NCBI RefSeq assembly: GCF_000381905.1
Contig: NZ_KB907245.1
Span: forward strand, 328,159 to 392,158
Direction of reading: 5' to 3'
Length of the DNA stretch: 64,000 nucleotides
Origin: Paenibacillus fonticola DSM 21315
GTDB taxonomy: Bacteria; Bacillota; Bacilli; Paenibacillales; Paenibacillaceae
Shown here: piece by piece, positions 8,186-17,495 of the stretch
Position numbering within the stretch: position 1 is the first letter of the stretch
Layout of the letters: every line of letters starts with the position of its first letter
Program-made: the position numbers and the translations under genes
Notes under the pieces: model-generated
Told to the model about the DNA's origin: nothing
The model's input: the letters and a program-made list of their open reading frames with translations, nothing else
Database searches by the model: none

Positions 8186-9211
8186 CTACTGCGGCTGAGC
8201 CGTGCTCTGCCTGACGATCAACTGCGGCTCCAGGGAGGTTCGCTTCTTCACCTTCTCCTTGTTCATCAGCTGCCGCAGCACTTGAACGGCCGCCCGTCCC
8301 AGTTCGTTGGCTTGCTGTGATACGGTCGTTAATTCCGGGATGACATGATGCGCTAGCGGGATGTCATCGAAGCCGACGATCGACAGATCGTCCGGAATCT
8401 TCAGACCATGCTCAATGGCTGTCTTGATCGCCCCGATGGCCGTGAAGTCATTGACGCACATCACCGCCGTCGGCTTCGCGGACAGCTTCAGCAGATTTTC
8501 CATCTGCTGGCGCCCCGAATCGACAGAGAAGCTGTCCGGCAGAATCCACTCCTCCCGGACAGCGAGCCCTGCATCCCGGAGCGTCTTGCGAAATGCACGG
8601 ATTTTGACGGAGGTCGTGCTCATATGATTCTCTCCGCCAATGAACCCGATATCCCGGTGCCCCAGCTCGATCAGATGCTTGACAGCGCTGACGGCTCCGG
8701 CATATTCATCGGTCACGACCCGCGTCAAATCGGCGTTCTTCAGGCTGCCATTAATGAGCACGAGCGGAATTTTATTGGCGTGCTCCACCATTTCCCGTAC
8801 GAGAAGCGGATCGCACTCCTTGAGGTTGATGCGACCGCCCATGAACAGGATGCCATCCACCCGCTTCTCCTGCATAATGGTCAAAAATTCGGACTCTTTG
8901 GCGTAATTGCCCATGGTATTGCAAAGGAAAAAATTATGCCCTGTCTTCTGCGCTTCCTGCTCCGCGCCGGAAAAAACCTCGGGAAAGAAAGGGTTCGTAA
9001 TATCCGGAAGGATGACTCCGATAATACCTGTCTCTTTCTTGATCAAGCTTCTGGCTAATGCGTTCGGCTGGAATTGATGCTTCTGGATAATGGCTTCGAT
9101 TCTTGCTCTGGTAGAGTCCCTGACCGGAGCGGTTCCGTTAAGCACCCGGGAAACGGTAGCTACGGAAACCTTGGCTTCCTTCGCGATATCATATACGGTA
9201 ACCTCTTTCAT
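8186..9211 (-). CDS. LacI-family repressor of the galactan-type locus
   Basis: This 341-residue regulator begins with a LacI helix-turn-helix (VYDIAKEAKVSVATVSRVLNG) and carries a full PBP1-like sugar-binding domain (about 62-335). It lies downstream of, and in the same direction as, the GH35 gene, 124 bp away, and has its own putative -10 (TATAAT near 9253-9258 on the minus strand). An operator-like TGAAATGGGTTACA lies just upstream of that -10. Three near-identical sequences lie at the ABC transporter promoter of the same locus. This supports autoregulation plus control of the transporter and glycosidase genes (inference). Confidence 0.9.
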   Translation of the reverse strand: MKEVTVYDIAKEAKVSVATVSRVLNGTAPVRDSTRARIEAIIQKHQFQPNALARSLIKKETGIIGVILPDITNPFFPEVFSGAEQEAQKTGHNFFLCNTMGNYAKESEFLTIMQEKRVDGILFMGGRINLKECDPLLVREMVEHANKIPLVLINGSLKNADLTRVVTDEYAGAVSAVKHLIELGHRDIGFIGGENHMSTTSVKIRAFRKTLRDAGLAVREEWILPDSFSVDSGRQQMENLLKLSAKPTAVMCVNDFTAIGAIKTAIEHGLKIPDDLSIVGFDDIPLAHHVIPELTTVSQQANELGRAAVQVLRQLMNKEKVKKRTSLEPQLIVRQSTAQPQ

Positions 9212-9278
9212 TCCATTAGATCCTTTCCTGCAAACGATGTGATTGCTAGCTAGTATTATAGCAAAACAAAATCTTCAA

Positions 9279-9292
9279 TGAAATGGGTTACA
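9279..9292. promoter_or_regulatory. Putative operator upstream of the LacI gene
   Basis: TGAAATGGGTTACA differs at two positions from TGTAATGGGTTTCA, which is repeated at 17177-17204 before the ABC transporter genes. It sits upstream of the TATAAT that probably drives the LacI gene at 8186-9211. Confidence 0.55.
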
Positions 9293-9334
9293 TTCAATAC
9301 GTGCATCGCTTATTTGTCTTGCGCATCATTTCCC

Positions 9335-12253
9335 TTATGGCAAAATGTGCCAATTTTCCTCAGACTGCTCGTCATAAAGCAAATGGACAGTTGAAGGAGA
9401 TTTGCCTTCTTCGTCGAAAATAACGAGCTCATTCACCTCTCGAAGCCAGGCCATCGGCAGCTTATAGTCCTCTTGAGGACCAATTTGCCAATATCGGCCA
9501 ATATTTATGCCATTTAGCCAAATCGCACCTTTGCTCATTCCGGTCATTCGCAGCTTAAGCCTTGGCTTCCGGTCATCCGGTACGATGGGCTTACTGAACG
9601 TTGTCTGGTACCACGCCGGCCCCTGCCGGCTGTTCCGCTCTTCGTATGCCTGAAATTTCTCCGGTGATCTTATCCCTGTCATGGACCAATCGCGTAGCAC
9701 TGCGGTTGAATCGTATGACAGCAGTTCAAGCCGATCCAAGGGTGTTTGCCCTACGGTCATTTCGATCGTGTTCACCCCGTTTATGACATAATCAGAAATG
9801 TCGACCGTATGAAAGGAGAACCATTCCTGATACTCCGGCATTTCCACCTCCCGTCCGTTTATGCGCAGGTTCCCGCCAATCGCCCCGACAAGAACCGCCT
9901 GATCGTAATCGCCCTGATCGAACGTTCGCATAAGATTCGGCTGATCTCCCCCACCCGTTACTTCATTCAAATGGATTAGGGTCGAGCCAGGGCCTACATG
10001 TTTACTAGTGTCAGCGCCAGAACCAGTGCTGTCGTCAGCGCTTGGACTAGTGGCAGCGTCTACGCTAGTGACTGCGTCGGTGCCGGTATCAGCGCCAGAG
10101 AAGCTGAATTCTGGAGCGGAAAGCAAACGCCATTCCCGGCGAAGATCCTGCTTAGTACCGCCCAAATATGCCGGTCCGGAAATCCCCTTCATCTCTCCCA
10201 GGAAGGGTGAAAAATTCAGGCTGCCCATATGCTGAACCAGAATTTGCAGCTTGCTGACGCCTTGCGGCAATTGCAGGCTGGCCCCCGATGCCCCTACCTG
10301 AGTAATTAGCGTTTGCTGCCTGCCGTTCAGAAATACTCGCGCCGTATCTTGAATAGAAGGGAATATCAATTCGCTAGTCTGCTCCCGGTCGCTCTCGATC
10401 CGGCATTCATAGATAAGATAGCCGAACGGCTGGCCGAATTCAGAGAAGGCTAGCGGCCTGTCCACCCGTTTTCCTTCTAGGGAATTCAGATCAAGGGAAG
10501 CCGCCTGCCAGGCGGTCAACTCGGGCGTTTCCAGTCTGAAACGTCCGGCTTGCATGAACTCAGAATTTTCGGCGACTCGAAGCTCGTCCCTCTTAATCGG
10601 CGTCCCGCCTTGAGTTTCCCATTGTCCAAGCAGCAGAGGCTTAACATGCCGGGAGCCGCGCACCGCCATTGTTTTGCCCTTACCGTCAACATCTACCTCC
10701 TTATAACCGATCGCCCAGCGAACCGCTGCTCCTTCCATTCGCCAGGCTTGATCGCTAAGCGTCCGATTCAGCACGACGATACGGAGCCACTTACCGCCTA
10801 TCGAAAGTTGAATAATTTGAGGCTCTTCAAAGTGAAAGAAATCAAATGTAATGCGCTTGCGGTCTTGGCTTATTTCATAGCGGATATCTATTTCGTGACT
10901 GCACTCAACGTCGGCGTCCGCTTCCAGTTCCACATATGAGCGCTGGCCATTGTCGGCACTAATGATCACCGTATGGACAGAGCCCACTTCCTCGTTCCCG
11001 GCAATATAGGTGTTGCAAGTCAAACGAAGGCCTTTCCAAAGTTCGATCCGATCGAGAATCGGCACAATCTGCCCTGGTTTGGCCGTTACGGGGAGAGTCC
11101 GTCCCTCCCCCAGCGACACATGGAAAATCTCCCTTTCCTCCCGCAGGCTTTCTGCAAACCACAGCTTTTCGCATCCTCTCTGCCGTCCGCGGATTCGCAG
11201 CCCCTCTGTCGCCCGGACTTCATGGACTGGCAGTTCTGCAGATTCCAGCAAAAAGTCATTGAGCGCCTGCGTAAATAAAGATACTCTCTTGGCAGCAAGA
11301 TACTTCTCCGTTATACGGCCGTATTCGTTCAAGGGAGCGTCGTAGTCATAGGAGGTGACCATAAATATATCGCTGCTCCCTACCGTTCGCCCTCCGTAGC
11401 TGCCAAAATTAGTGCCGCCGAAAAACATATAGTGGCTGATCCCGGTAAACCCGGCCCTGAGTGCTTCCATCTGCCTTCGCTCGTACAGGTCGGCCGTCTT
11501 CTGCGTAGCGGCTGGCGCTCCCCAGTGCTCGAACCATCCCGTCCAAAATTCCGTCACGATCTTCGGCAGCTCCGGCTGTTTCGCGGCAAGCTTGGCATAA
11601 TGGTCGTCCGCGTGGGACCAGAAGTTCGCGCCTTCAATCGTCCCTTCCACTCCGCCGACGCACGTAATCAGCGGAACATCGATCCCTCTGGAGATCAGTC
11701 CGTCGCGAAGATGCGCCATATAATCACGTGCAGCCTCGTCATCATGAAGATAACCGTATTCGTTCTCCACTTGCACGAGAATGACGTTCCCTCCTTGCGA
11801 ATGCTGGCGCTCGCGAATGATTGGAATGATCCGGTCAAAGTACAGGTCGACGTATTTCAAAAATGTCGCATCGTTAGCCCTGTAACGAATCCCTTCCTTT
11901 TGCCGCAGCCACCATGGAAATCCGCCAAAATCCCATTCCGCGCATATGTAAGGGCCAGGCCGGGCGATTACCCACAGGCCGAGCTCAGCGCACAGATCGA
12001 GAAAGGCGCCGCAGTCCTGATCGCCGCTAAAATTCCACTGCCCTTCCTGCGGCTCATGCACGTTCCAGGCAAAATAGGTGTCTACACAGTTCATGCCAGC
12101 CTGTTTGGCTCTCCATAATACGCCGCGCCATTCCTCTTTCGGCATCCGAAAATAATGTATAGCCGCGCTGTTCAAAAAGGTACGCCTGCCATTTAGTATA
12201 AAACTGTGCTTGTCATAGCTAACTCCATCCTGCAACAATAGATTTCCGCTCAT
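9335..12253 (-). CDS. Beta-galactosidase, GH35
   Basis: This large 972-residue protein begins with a GH35 catalytic barrel (about 1-330). The acid/base Glu is in VQVENEYG and the nucleophile is in VTEFWTGWF. Beta-sandwich domains follow, ending in a galactose-binding-like jelly roll with GAIWLNGINIGRYWQIGPQ. No signal peptide is seen, so it probably cleaves imported beta-galacto-oligosaccharides in the cytoplasm. A Ser/Thr/Asp/Ala-rich low-complexity stretch (nucleotides about 9985-10110) interrupts the C-terminal third. The ATG at 12253 (GAAGG before it) is preferred to an in-frame GTG at 12325 that lacks a ribosome site. It follows the GH30 gene closely. Confidence 0.9.
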   Translation of the reverse strand: MSGNLLLQDGVSYDKHSFILNGRRTFLNSAAIHYFRMPKEEWRGVLWRAKQAGMNCVDTYFAWNVHEPQEGQWNFSGDQDCGAFLDLCAELGLWVIARPGPYICAEWDFGGFPWWLRQKEGIRYRANDATFLKYVDLYFDRIIPIIRERQHSQGGNVILVQVENEYGYLHDDEAARDYMAHLRDGLISRGIDVPLITCVGGVEGTIEGANFWSHADDHYAKLAAKQPELPKIVTEFWTGWFEHWGAPAATQKTADLYERRQMEALRAGFTGISHYMFFGGTNFGSYGGRTVGSSDIFMVTSYDYDAPLNEYGRITEKYLAAKRVSLFTQALNDFLLESAELPVHEVRATEGLRIRGRQRGCEKLWFAESLREEREIFHVSLGEGRTLPVTAKPGQIVPILDRIELWKGLRLTCNTYIAGNEEVGSVHTVIISADNGQRSYVELEADADVECSHEIDIRYEISQDRKRITFDFFHFEEPQIIQLSIGGKWLRIVVLNRTLSDQAWRMEGAAVRWAIGYKEVDVDGKGKTMAVRGSRHVKPLLLGQWETQGGTPIKRDELRVAENSEFMQAGRFRLETPELTAWQAASLDLNSLEGKRVDRPLAFSEFGQPFGYLIYECRIESDREQTSELIFPSIQDTARVFLNGRQQTLITQVGASGASLQLPQGVSKLQILVQHMGSLNFSPFLGEMKGISGPAYLGGTKQDLRREWRLLSAPEFSFSGADTGTDAVTSVDAATSPSADDSTGSGADTSKHVGPGSTLIHLNEVTGGGDQPNLMRTFDQGDYDQAVLVGAIGGNLRINGREVEMPEYQEWFSFHTVDISDYVINGVNTIEMTVGQTPLDRLELLSYDSTAVLRDWSMTGIRSPEKFQAYEERNSRQGPAWYQTTFSKPIVPDDRKPRLKLRMTGMSKGAIWLNGINIGRYWQIGPQEDYKLPMAWLREVNELVIFDEEGKSPSTVHLLYDEQSEENWHILP

Positions 12254-12328
12254 CTCCAAACCTTCTTTCTCTATTTTTTCTCCGTTGCCGTGTTCATAAC
12301 TCCCGTTATATTTCACCGCGTTCACAGT

Positions 12329-13834
12329 TTACTCTGCCACCGGCGCAACTCCCGATATAACCACTGTCACAATCGACTCCGAATCCACAGGTACCGTAAC
12401 CCCATTCGTGAACAGCTCTACAAGCTCCGCAGCCGGTTCAAGATTGTGCTGGCCGGAAGTCCGGTAAGCCTCTACCTGGGCCGCACCCGCATCATAAGTG
12501 AACGGAGAAAGGTCGACGGTTACCTTCCGGTCCGACAGTTCATTGCGCACAACGACGGTCAACTGCCCGGCGGCAGCATCGTATGCGGCCAGCACCCGGC
12601 CATCATCAGCTGGAATGATCCGGCTGCCCGGCGCGATGAACTTGCTGAACTGGGCCATGGCATAATATTGCTTGGTCAGTTCATAGCTTTCTTCTCCGGT
12701 AAAATTAGCATGAATGAATCCCCAGTTGTTGTCCGCTCCCTCATCTTCAACCGCCTGCCAATATATCCAGGCCGCTGGCTTCATCATCTTCAAATCGAAC
12801 ATGATCCGCTGGGCCAGCTCCATCACGCTGGTCATATCCTCGTGATGGTGCGGCGCCGAGCCGCCCGTACCGTACTCGGACATCCAGAGCCGCTTACCGC
12901 TGCCCTGCGCGAAAGCCCTCAGTTCCTCCATCCGGCTCCCGTTATAGGAGTGGGTATTGATCTGGCCGATAGCCTCCAGCGTCGCGGCATCGTACGCATG
13001 CAGCGCCTCCAGCGTCTCATCAATGCTGTTGTCGTCGTTCGCGCTTACGACTGTACCGTTCAAGCCTTTCTGTTCCAGCGAGGCGGCAACTTTGCGGATG
13101 ATCTCTCCCTGTTTGCCCAGGTCGAAATAACAGCCTTCCTGAATGTTGCCCTTGCGCCACCAATTAGAGGATGGCTCGTTAAGCGGGTCCAGTGTGCGGA
13201 ACGTTATGCCCCATTCATCGCGAAAATGCCTGACCACCTCCGTCAAATAATCCGCAAAAGCGTCATATTGATCGTCCCGCAAATTGTTGCCGCGATCTTC
13301 AGCACCGCTAACTGAGCCGCTAACCGTCATCCAGTAGGGCGGCGAATTCGAGAACGCTTCCGCGATTGTAACGCCCCTTCTTAGCGACTCCTGCAAAATA
13401 TAACGCTGATTGGCATCGGCCTCCCAGTCCCATAAGCCGGCTTCCGGCTGAAAGCCCGGAACGTCTCCACCGGGTCTGAGCGTATGCTCGCCTGGCTTCT
13501 CGCCGCCCCCAATGTTATAGCGGACGATATTCAGGCCGATGCCCTTCTCCCGGTCAAACAGCATATCCATGACCTGCCGTACCTTCTCCTGATCTTCCCA
13601 GCCTCCAAGGGCATGGCCCCACCAAGCAATGGAGGTTCCCCAGCCTTCGAAGCCTTCGTAAGCTTCCTCCAATTGGAGCTTCACAGCTTCCGTTACATCC
13701 TGTTCGGATAAAGACGGAAAACTGTTCTTGTGCACTGCTTCCTTCAAGACAATACCTCCCAGGGCGGCAATACCCGTACATACAATACCCAAACATAGTA
13801 CCGCCGCCATAATAAGCTTTACTTTTCCGCTCAT
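12329..13834 (-). CDS. GH30 glycosidase, probably endo-beta-1,6-galactanase type
   Basis: The protein of 501 residues has one N-terminal hydrophobic segment (about 5-33) that could be a signal peptide or membrane anchor. A GH30 barrel and a small beta domain follow. The opening motif FEGWGTSIAWWGHALGGW is what I associate with the GH30 beta-1,6-galactanase group. The acid/base Glu is in LDPLNEPSSNWW and the nucleophile in LWMSEYGTGG. It should act outside the membrane and release galacto-oligosaccharides for the adjacent ABC importer, with GH35 finishing the work inside. A xylan- or glucosylceramide-directed GH30 enzyme is the main alternative. Confidence 0.82.
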   Translation of the reverse strand: MSGKVKLIMAAVLCLGIVCTGIAALGGIVLKEAVHKNSFPSLSEQDVTEAVKLQLEEAYEGFEGWGTSIAWWGHALGGWEDQEKVRQVMDMLFDREKGIGLNIVRYNIGGGEKPGEHTLRPGGDVPGFQPEAGLWDWEADANQRYILQESLRRGVTIAEAFSNSPPYWMTVSGSVSGAEDRGNNLRDDQYDAFADYLTEVVRHFRDEWGITFRTLDPLNEPSSNWWRKGNIQEGCYFDLGKQGEIIRKVAASLEQKGLNGTVVSANDDNSIDETLEALHAYDAATLEAIGQINTHSYNGSRMEELRAFAQGSGKRLWMSEYGTGGSAPHHHEDMTSVMELAQRIMFDLKMMKPAAWIYWQAVEDEGADNNWGFIHANFTGEESYELTKQYYAMAQFSKFIAPGSRIIPADDGRVLAAYDAAAGQLTVVVRNELSDRKVTVDLSPFTYDAGAAQVEAYRTSGQHNLEPAAELVELFTNGVTVPVDSESIVTVVISGVAPVAE

Positions 13835-13863
13835 ATTTTCACCACATTACCGTCATTTAAATT

Positions 13864-13888
13864 GTCGTACAGTCGTACAGTCGTACAG
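13864..13888. repeat. Triple GTCGTACA direct repeat
   Basis: GTCGTACA occurs three times in tandem in the 130-bp spacer between the ABC permease and the GH30 gene. Its role is unknown; it may form weak TCGTACAG stems. Confidence 0.6.
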
Positions 13889-13965
13889 CAATAGCTGCAG
13901 TTCCTGCCGGATTCTCGTTCTCCCGATCTGCCTGGCTTGCGAACTTCAGAGACTTCTTGCTTCTA

Positions 13966-14811
13966 TTATTTTATGGCGCTGCTGCCCCCGCTAATGTTGG
14001 CCTCGTACACGAAGCGCTGGCCGATCAAGTAGATCAGAATCATCGGAATCGTCAAGAAAAGCGAAGCCACCATCACGATGTTCCACGGCGGCATCTGCCC
14101 TCCGCTGACGGTGCTAATCAGCTGTACGCCGAGCGCCAGCGGCATTTTGGCGGAATCGTTAATATAGATCAGCGGGCCCATGAAGTTGCCCCAGTTCCAC
14201 GAGAAGGAGAAAATTGCAATGGCCGCTAGAATCGGGTACGTCATCGGCAGAATGATTTTGGAATAGATTCCGAGATGTCCCATGCCGTCGATTTTGGCGG
14301 CTTCATCCAGCGACCTGGGGATCGCCATGACGAACTGGCGAATCAGAAACACATTGAACGCCCCGGCAAAAAAACTCGGTACAATTAGCGGATAAAACGT
14401 GTTCACCCACCCCAGCTTGCGGAACAAAATAAACTGCGGAATCATCGTGATCTCCCCGGGAATCATCATCGTGCTGAGCAGTACGAGGAAAAGCACCCCG
14501 CTGCCCGGCGCCTTCAGACGAGCGAAGCCATAGGCTACGAACGAAGCCGAGAACACCGAGCCGACAATAGTCCAGCTCGTAATGATCAAGCTGTTTTTTA
14601 AATACAGTCCGAGGTTGTTGTTCGTAAATACTTTAATGAAGTTCTCCCATACCCATTCTCCAGGCAAAAAGGTAAACGCGGACTGCACGGTCGTAGCATC
14701 GCTGGCCAGTGCAATAGAGATCATATAAAGGAAAGGAGCGCCCAACAAAATGCCTACCGCCAGCAGAACGGTGTAAGACGTCAATTTTTCTGACAAAGCC
14801 ATTTTGCTCAT
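13966..14811 (-). CDS. Sugar ABC transporter permease (MalG/CUT1 type)
   Basis: The permease has 281 residues, six predicted membrane helices and the EAA loop DEAAKIDGMGHLGIYSKIILPM that docks the ATPase. It overlaps the first permease gene by 4 bp (ATGA), so the two are translationally coupled. It forms the membrane pore with that protein and the lipoprotein at 15803. No ATPase gene is present here; CUT1 systems often share an MsmX-type ATPase encoded elsewhere. The context suggests import of galacto-oligosaccharides. Confidence 0.92.
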   Translation of the reverse strand: MSKMALSEKLTSYTVLLAVGILLGAPFLYMISIALASDATTVQSAFTFLPGEWVWENFIKVFTNNNLGLYLKNSLIITSWTIVGSVFSASFVAYGFARLKAPGSGVLFLVLLSTMMIPGEITMIPQFILFRKLGWVNTFYPLIVPSFFAGAFNVFLIRQFVMAIPRSLDEAAKIDGMGHLGIYSKIILPMTYPILAAIAIFSFSWNWGNFMGPLIYINDSAKMPLALGVQLISTVSGGQMPPWNIVMVASLFLTIPMILIYLIGQRFVYEANISGGSSAIK

Positions 14812-15692
14812 GCGTTTTTCCCCTCCTCATAATGCACCCACAGCGCTGACGAACGAAATACGACGAGTGTTAGTGCCAAAATGATAATGAACAGCACCCA
14901 GGCGATCGATGATGCATAACCCATCTTGTAGAAGCGAAATGCGTTCTGGAACAAGTACGGCACGATCATTTGGCTCGCATTGTCCGGCCCGCCTTCGGTC
15001 ACGATGAACACCTGCGCAAAGGTTTGGAGCGCCCCGATAATACCGGTAACGAGATTAAAAAAGATGACCGGCGTCAGCATAGGAAAAGTTATGCGAAAAA
15101 AGGCCTGTTTCGAGCTGGCCCCATCAATCGCGGCCGCCTCGTAAAATTCGGCAGGGATTCCCTTCATTCCGGCGAGCAGCAGGACGATACCGCCGCCTAC
15201 GCCCCATAACGACATAATGATTAGGGCTGGCTTCACCCAGTTGGCGTCCAGCAGCCAGGCCGGCCCGATGATGCCAAAAACTTGGAGCGTCTTGTTAATA
15301 AGCCCTGCGCTTGGAGCAAACAAATGGATGAACAGCAGGGAGGACGCGACCACGGGAACGACTGAAGGCAGGTAGAACAGAACGCGGAAAAAGGTAATTC
15401 CCTTCAGCTTTTTATTCAAGTAGTAAGCAATCCATAGTGAAATGGCCATACCAAGAGGGACGGCGATCAGCGCGTAATAAAATGTGTTAAACACGGATTT
15501 CCAGAAAATCGGGTCTTCTGTCAGCAATTGTTGATAGTTGTCGAACCCGATAAAATGCGGCGTCTGGAACAAATCCCAATCCGTAAAGCTCATATATATG
15601 GAGAACAGAATGGGCCCTAACGTCAACAAGGCAAACCCGGCTAACCATGGTGAAATAAAAAAATAAAACCATGCCCCTTCCTTATTTCTCAT
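14808..15692 (-). CDS. Sugar ABC transporter permease (MalF/CUT1 type)
   Basis: This 294-residue membrane protein has about six helices and the EAA loop YEAAAIDGASSKQAFFRITFPM. It follows the solute-binding lipoprotein gene by 110 bp and overlaps the second permease gene by 4 bp. It is the MalF-like half of a CUT1 importer. The substrate is inferred only from the neighbouring GH35 and GH30 genes. Confidence 0.92.
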   Translation of the reverse strand: MRNKEGAWFYFFISPWLAGFALLTLGPILFSIYMSFTDWDLFQTPHFIGFDNYQQLLTEDPIFWKSVFNTFYYALIAVPLGMAISLWIAYYLNKKLKGITFFRVLFYLPSVVPVVASSLLFIHLFAPSAGLINKTLQVFGIIGPAWLLDANWVKPALIIMSLWGVGGGIVLLLAGMKGIPAEFYEAAAIDGASSKQAFFRITFPMLTPVIFFNLVTGIIGALQTFAQVFIVTEGGPDNASQMIVPYLFQNAFRFYKMGYASSIAWVLFIIILALTLVVFRSSALWVHYEEGKNA

Positions 15693-15802
15693 GCGGACTC
15701 CTCCCGTCGATACCTGTGGATAGAAGGGAACGAGATGGGCTGGCTGCCTATCCCCTTCTATCGCCAGGTTTACATCGAACGAACACTATTTTTCTTGTAA
15801 AT

Positions 15803-17122
15803 TTACTTGTAAAGATTGTCGAGGCCTTTTTGAATTTGGGTGACCGTCTCGTCCAGGGAGCTTTTATTGTTAAAATAAACGCCCAGTTTATCGTCGATCA
15901 CTTTCATCATTTCATTCCACTTCGGATTCAGCGGCTGGTCATAAATGCGGGACTCGCTAAACGCCGCCATGTTGATCTTCTTGCCCCCATACTCGGCATT
16001 CAGGAACTCCTCGCTTGTCAACGCCGCTTTTGTCGCAGGAGCATCCTGGCCGTGCTTTACGATCGGCATTTGCGCCTCCAGCGTTGTAAGTGCTTCGATA
16101 ACTTTGAAGGCTTCCTCCGGATGCTTGGATGTTTTCGTAATGGTTAAGCCGTTAAAGAACGCATTCGTCACTCCCCAAATCGGCGCAATATCCCAGTTGA
16201 TGCCTTCCACTTTGGACAAGGAGGCGATATTCCAGAAACCTGTCGTTTCCATCGCAATCTTCCCTTGAGCGAACAGCGGGTCTGGCCCGACATTGCCCAG
16301 GTCGGCAATTTCCGAAGGCGTTGGCCCGGCACCGTGCGTAAAGGTGAGCTCGTTAAGAAACTGGAGCGCGTTTCTTACTTCGGGAGTATCGAAGGTCGGC
16401 TTGTTGTTATCGTCAAAGAGCGAGCCGCCGTTCTGATAAACGAGCTGCATCCATTGCGGCCACCAGCTGCCAGGATAATAACCCCATTGCTCCGTTTTGC
16501 CATTATTTTTCACGGTTAAGCGCTTGGCCGCGTCCATCAGGTCTTGCTGTGTCCAATCCTTAGTTGGATAATCCACTCCCGCCGCATCGAACAAATCCTT
16601 GTTATAGAACAGTACCATCGCACCAGCCCGATCGGTTAGCCCGTACTGCTTGCCTTCGTATTTCATCAGATTTGCAATATCGTCCGAGTATCTGTCAGCC
16701 ATATCTAGGCCGTGGGCGGCAATGAGATCATCCAGCGGGATGATCTGATTTTTCGAGGCATAGGTCTGGAAATTCTCGGCGATCATCATAATATCTGGCG
16801 GCGTTCCGCCAGCGATCATCGTCTGCACCTTCTGATCATAGTCTCCGGCAACGAGCATGACTTTCACCTGAATGTTCGGATGCTTCTCCTTCACTACCTC
16901 CAGGCGTTCTTCATAGATTTTCTTCTCGTCCTCCGACCCCCAAATTGTCATCGTCAGTTCAACCGGCTTGTCATTCGATTTCGCGTTGTTTCCACTAGAT
17001 GTGTTCGTACCTTCATCAGCAGGCGAATTCGTGCTTGCATTCCCTGCGCTGCTGCCCGAGCATCCGGCCAATACACCAACAAGCAAAAGAATAGACAATG
17101 TTGCTGTTACCCATTTTTTCAT
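15803..17122 (-). CDS. ABC transporter solute-binding lipoprotein
   Basis: This 439-residue protein has a lipoprotein signal peptide with lipobox LAGCSG (Cys about 21), a Ser/Asn-rich tether and a family 1 extracellular solute-binding fold starting with LTMTIWGSEDEKK. It should be anchored outside the membrane and deliver oligosaccharide to the two permeases downstream. It is the first gene of the operon, behind the promoter and operators at 17177-17325. Confidence 0.92.
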   Translation of the reverse strand: MKKWVTATLSILLLVGVLAGCSGSSAGNASTNSPADEGTNTSSGNNAKSNDKPVELTMTIWGSEDEKKIYEERLEVVKEKHPNIQVKVMLVAGDYDQKVQTMIAGGTPPDIMMIAENFQTYASKNQIIPLDDLIAAHGLDMADRYSDDIANLMKYEGKQYGLTDRAGAMVLFYNKDLFDAAGVDYPTKDWTQQDLMDAAKRLTVKNNGKTEQWGYYPGSWWPQWMQLVYQNGGSLFDDNNKPTFDTPEVRNALQFLNELTFTHGAGPTPSEIADLGNVGPDPLFAQGKIAMETTGFWNIASLSKVEGINWDIAPIWGVTNAFFNGLTITKTSKHPEEAFKVIEALTTLEAQMPIVKHGQDAPATKAALTSEEFLNAEYGGKKINMAAFSESRIYDQPLNPKWNEMMKVIDDKLGVYFNNKSSLDETVTQIQKGLDNLYK

Positions 17123-17176
17123 CTATACGACCTCCCGCAACTTAAATTAGCAGCTTTCCCCCAATGATCAAATTAA

Positions 17177-17209
17177 TGTAATGGGTTTCATGTAATGGGT
17201 TTCATTACA
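17177..17209. promoter_or_regulatory. Tandem LacI-type operators in the ABC operon leader
   Basis: TGTAATGGGTTTCA occurs twice back to back (17177-17190 and 17191-17204). The second copy continues to TTACA, so TGTAATG and CATTACA form inverted arms (17191-17209). With copies at 17268-17281 and 9279-9292 they define a likely binding motif for the LacI protein at 8186-9211. Confidence 0.65.
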
Positions 17210-17267
17210 CTTAAAAAATAAGCCCAAACTCTTGTTAATTCCGGCCCATTTCCTGAACCCGCAATTA

Positions 17268-17281
17268 TGTAAGGGGTTTCA
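17268..17281. promoter_or_regulatory. Operator copy next to the ABC operon start point
   Basis: TGTAAGGGGTTTCA differs by one base from the tandem motif at 17177. It lies 15-28 bp downstream (minus strand) of the -10 box, where repressor binding would block transcription. Confidence 0.6.
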
Positions 17282-17295
17282 TTCGCTGTATCCTC

Positions 17296-17325
17296 ATTAT
17301 AGTTAGGGCTTTGCAAAAGTGTCAA
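17296..17325 (-). promoter_or_regulatory. Sigma-A promoter of the ABC transporter operon
   Basis: On the minus strand TTGACA (17325-17320) is followed after 18 bp by TATAAT (17301-17296). Both hexamers match the consensus perfectly. A leader of about 165 nt runs from here to the lipoprotein gene and contains the three operator copies. Confidence 0.85.
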
Positions 17326-17495
17326 CTTATTTTTTAAAACTTAGGAAACAGGAACTATCCGTTCAAACAAATTATGAGGGAGCCCGGCAGATTGCAAGCT
17401 GATGAATAATGCATTGTGGGATGAACCGCGGCTCCCAAAGTTAAACAAATTAACCGGCCACAAAAGCCATCATTGCTGGATCAGGACTGAACTGT

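Noticed and set aside
12290..13315. 341-codon open frame on the plus strand
   Set aside because: It lies opposite the well-supported GH30 gene and has no coding features of its own.
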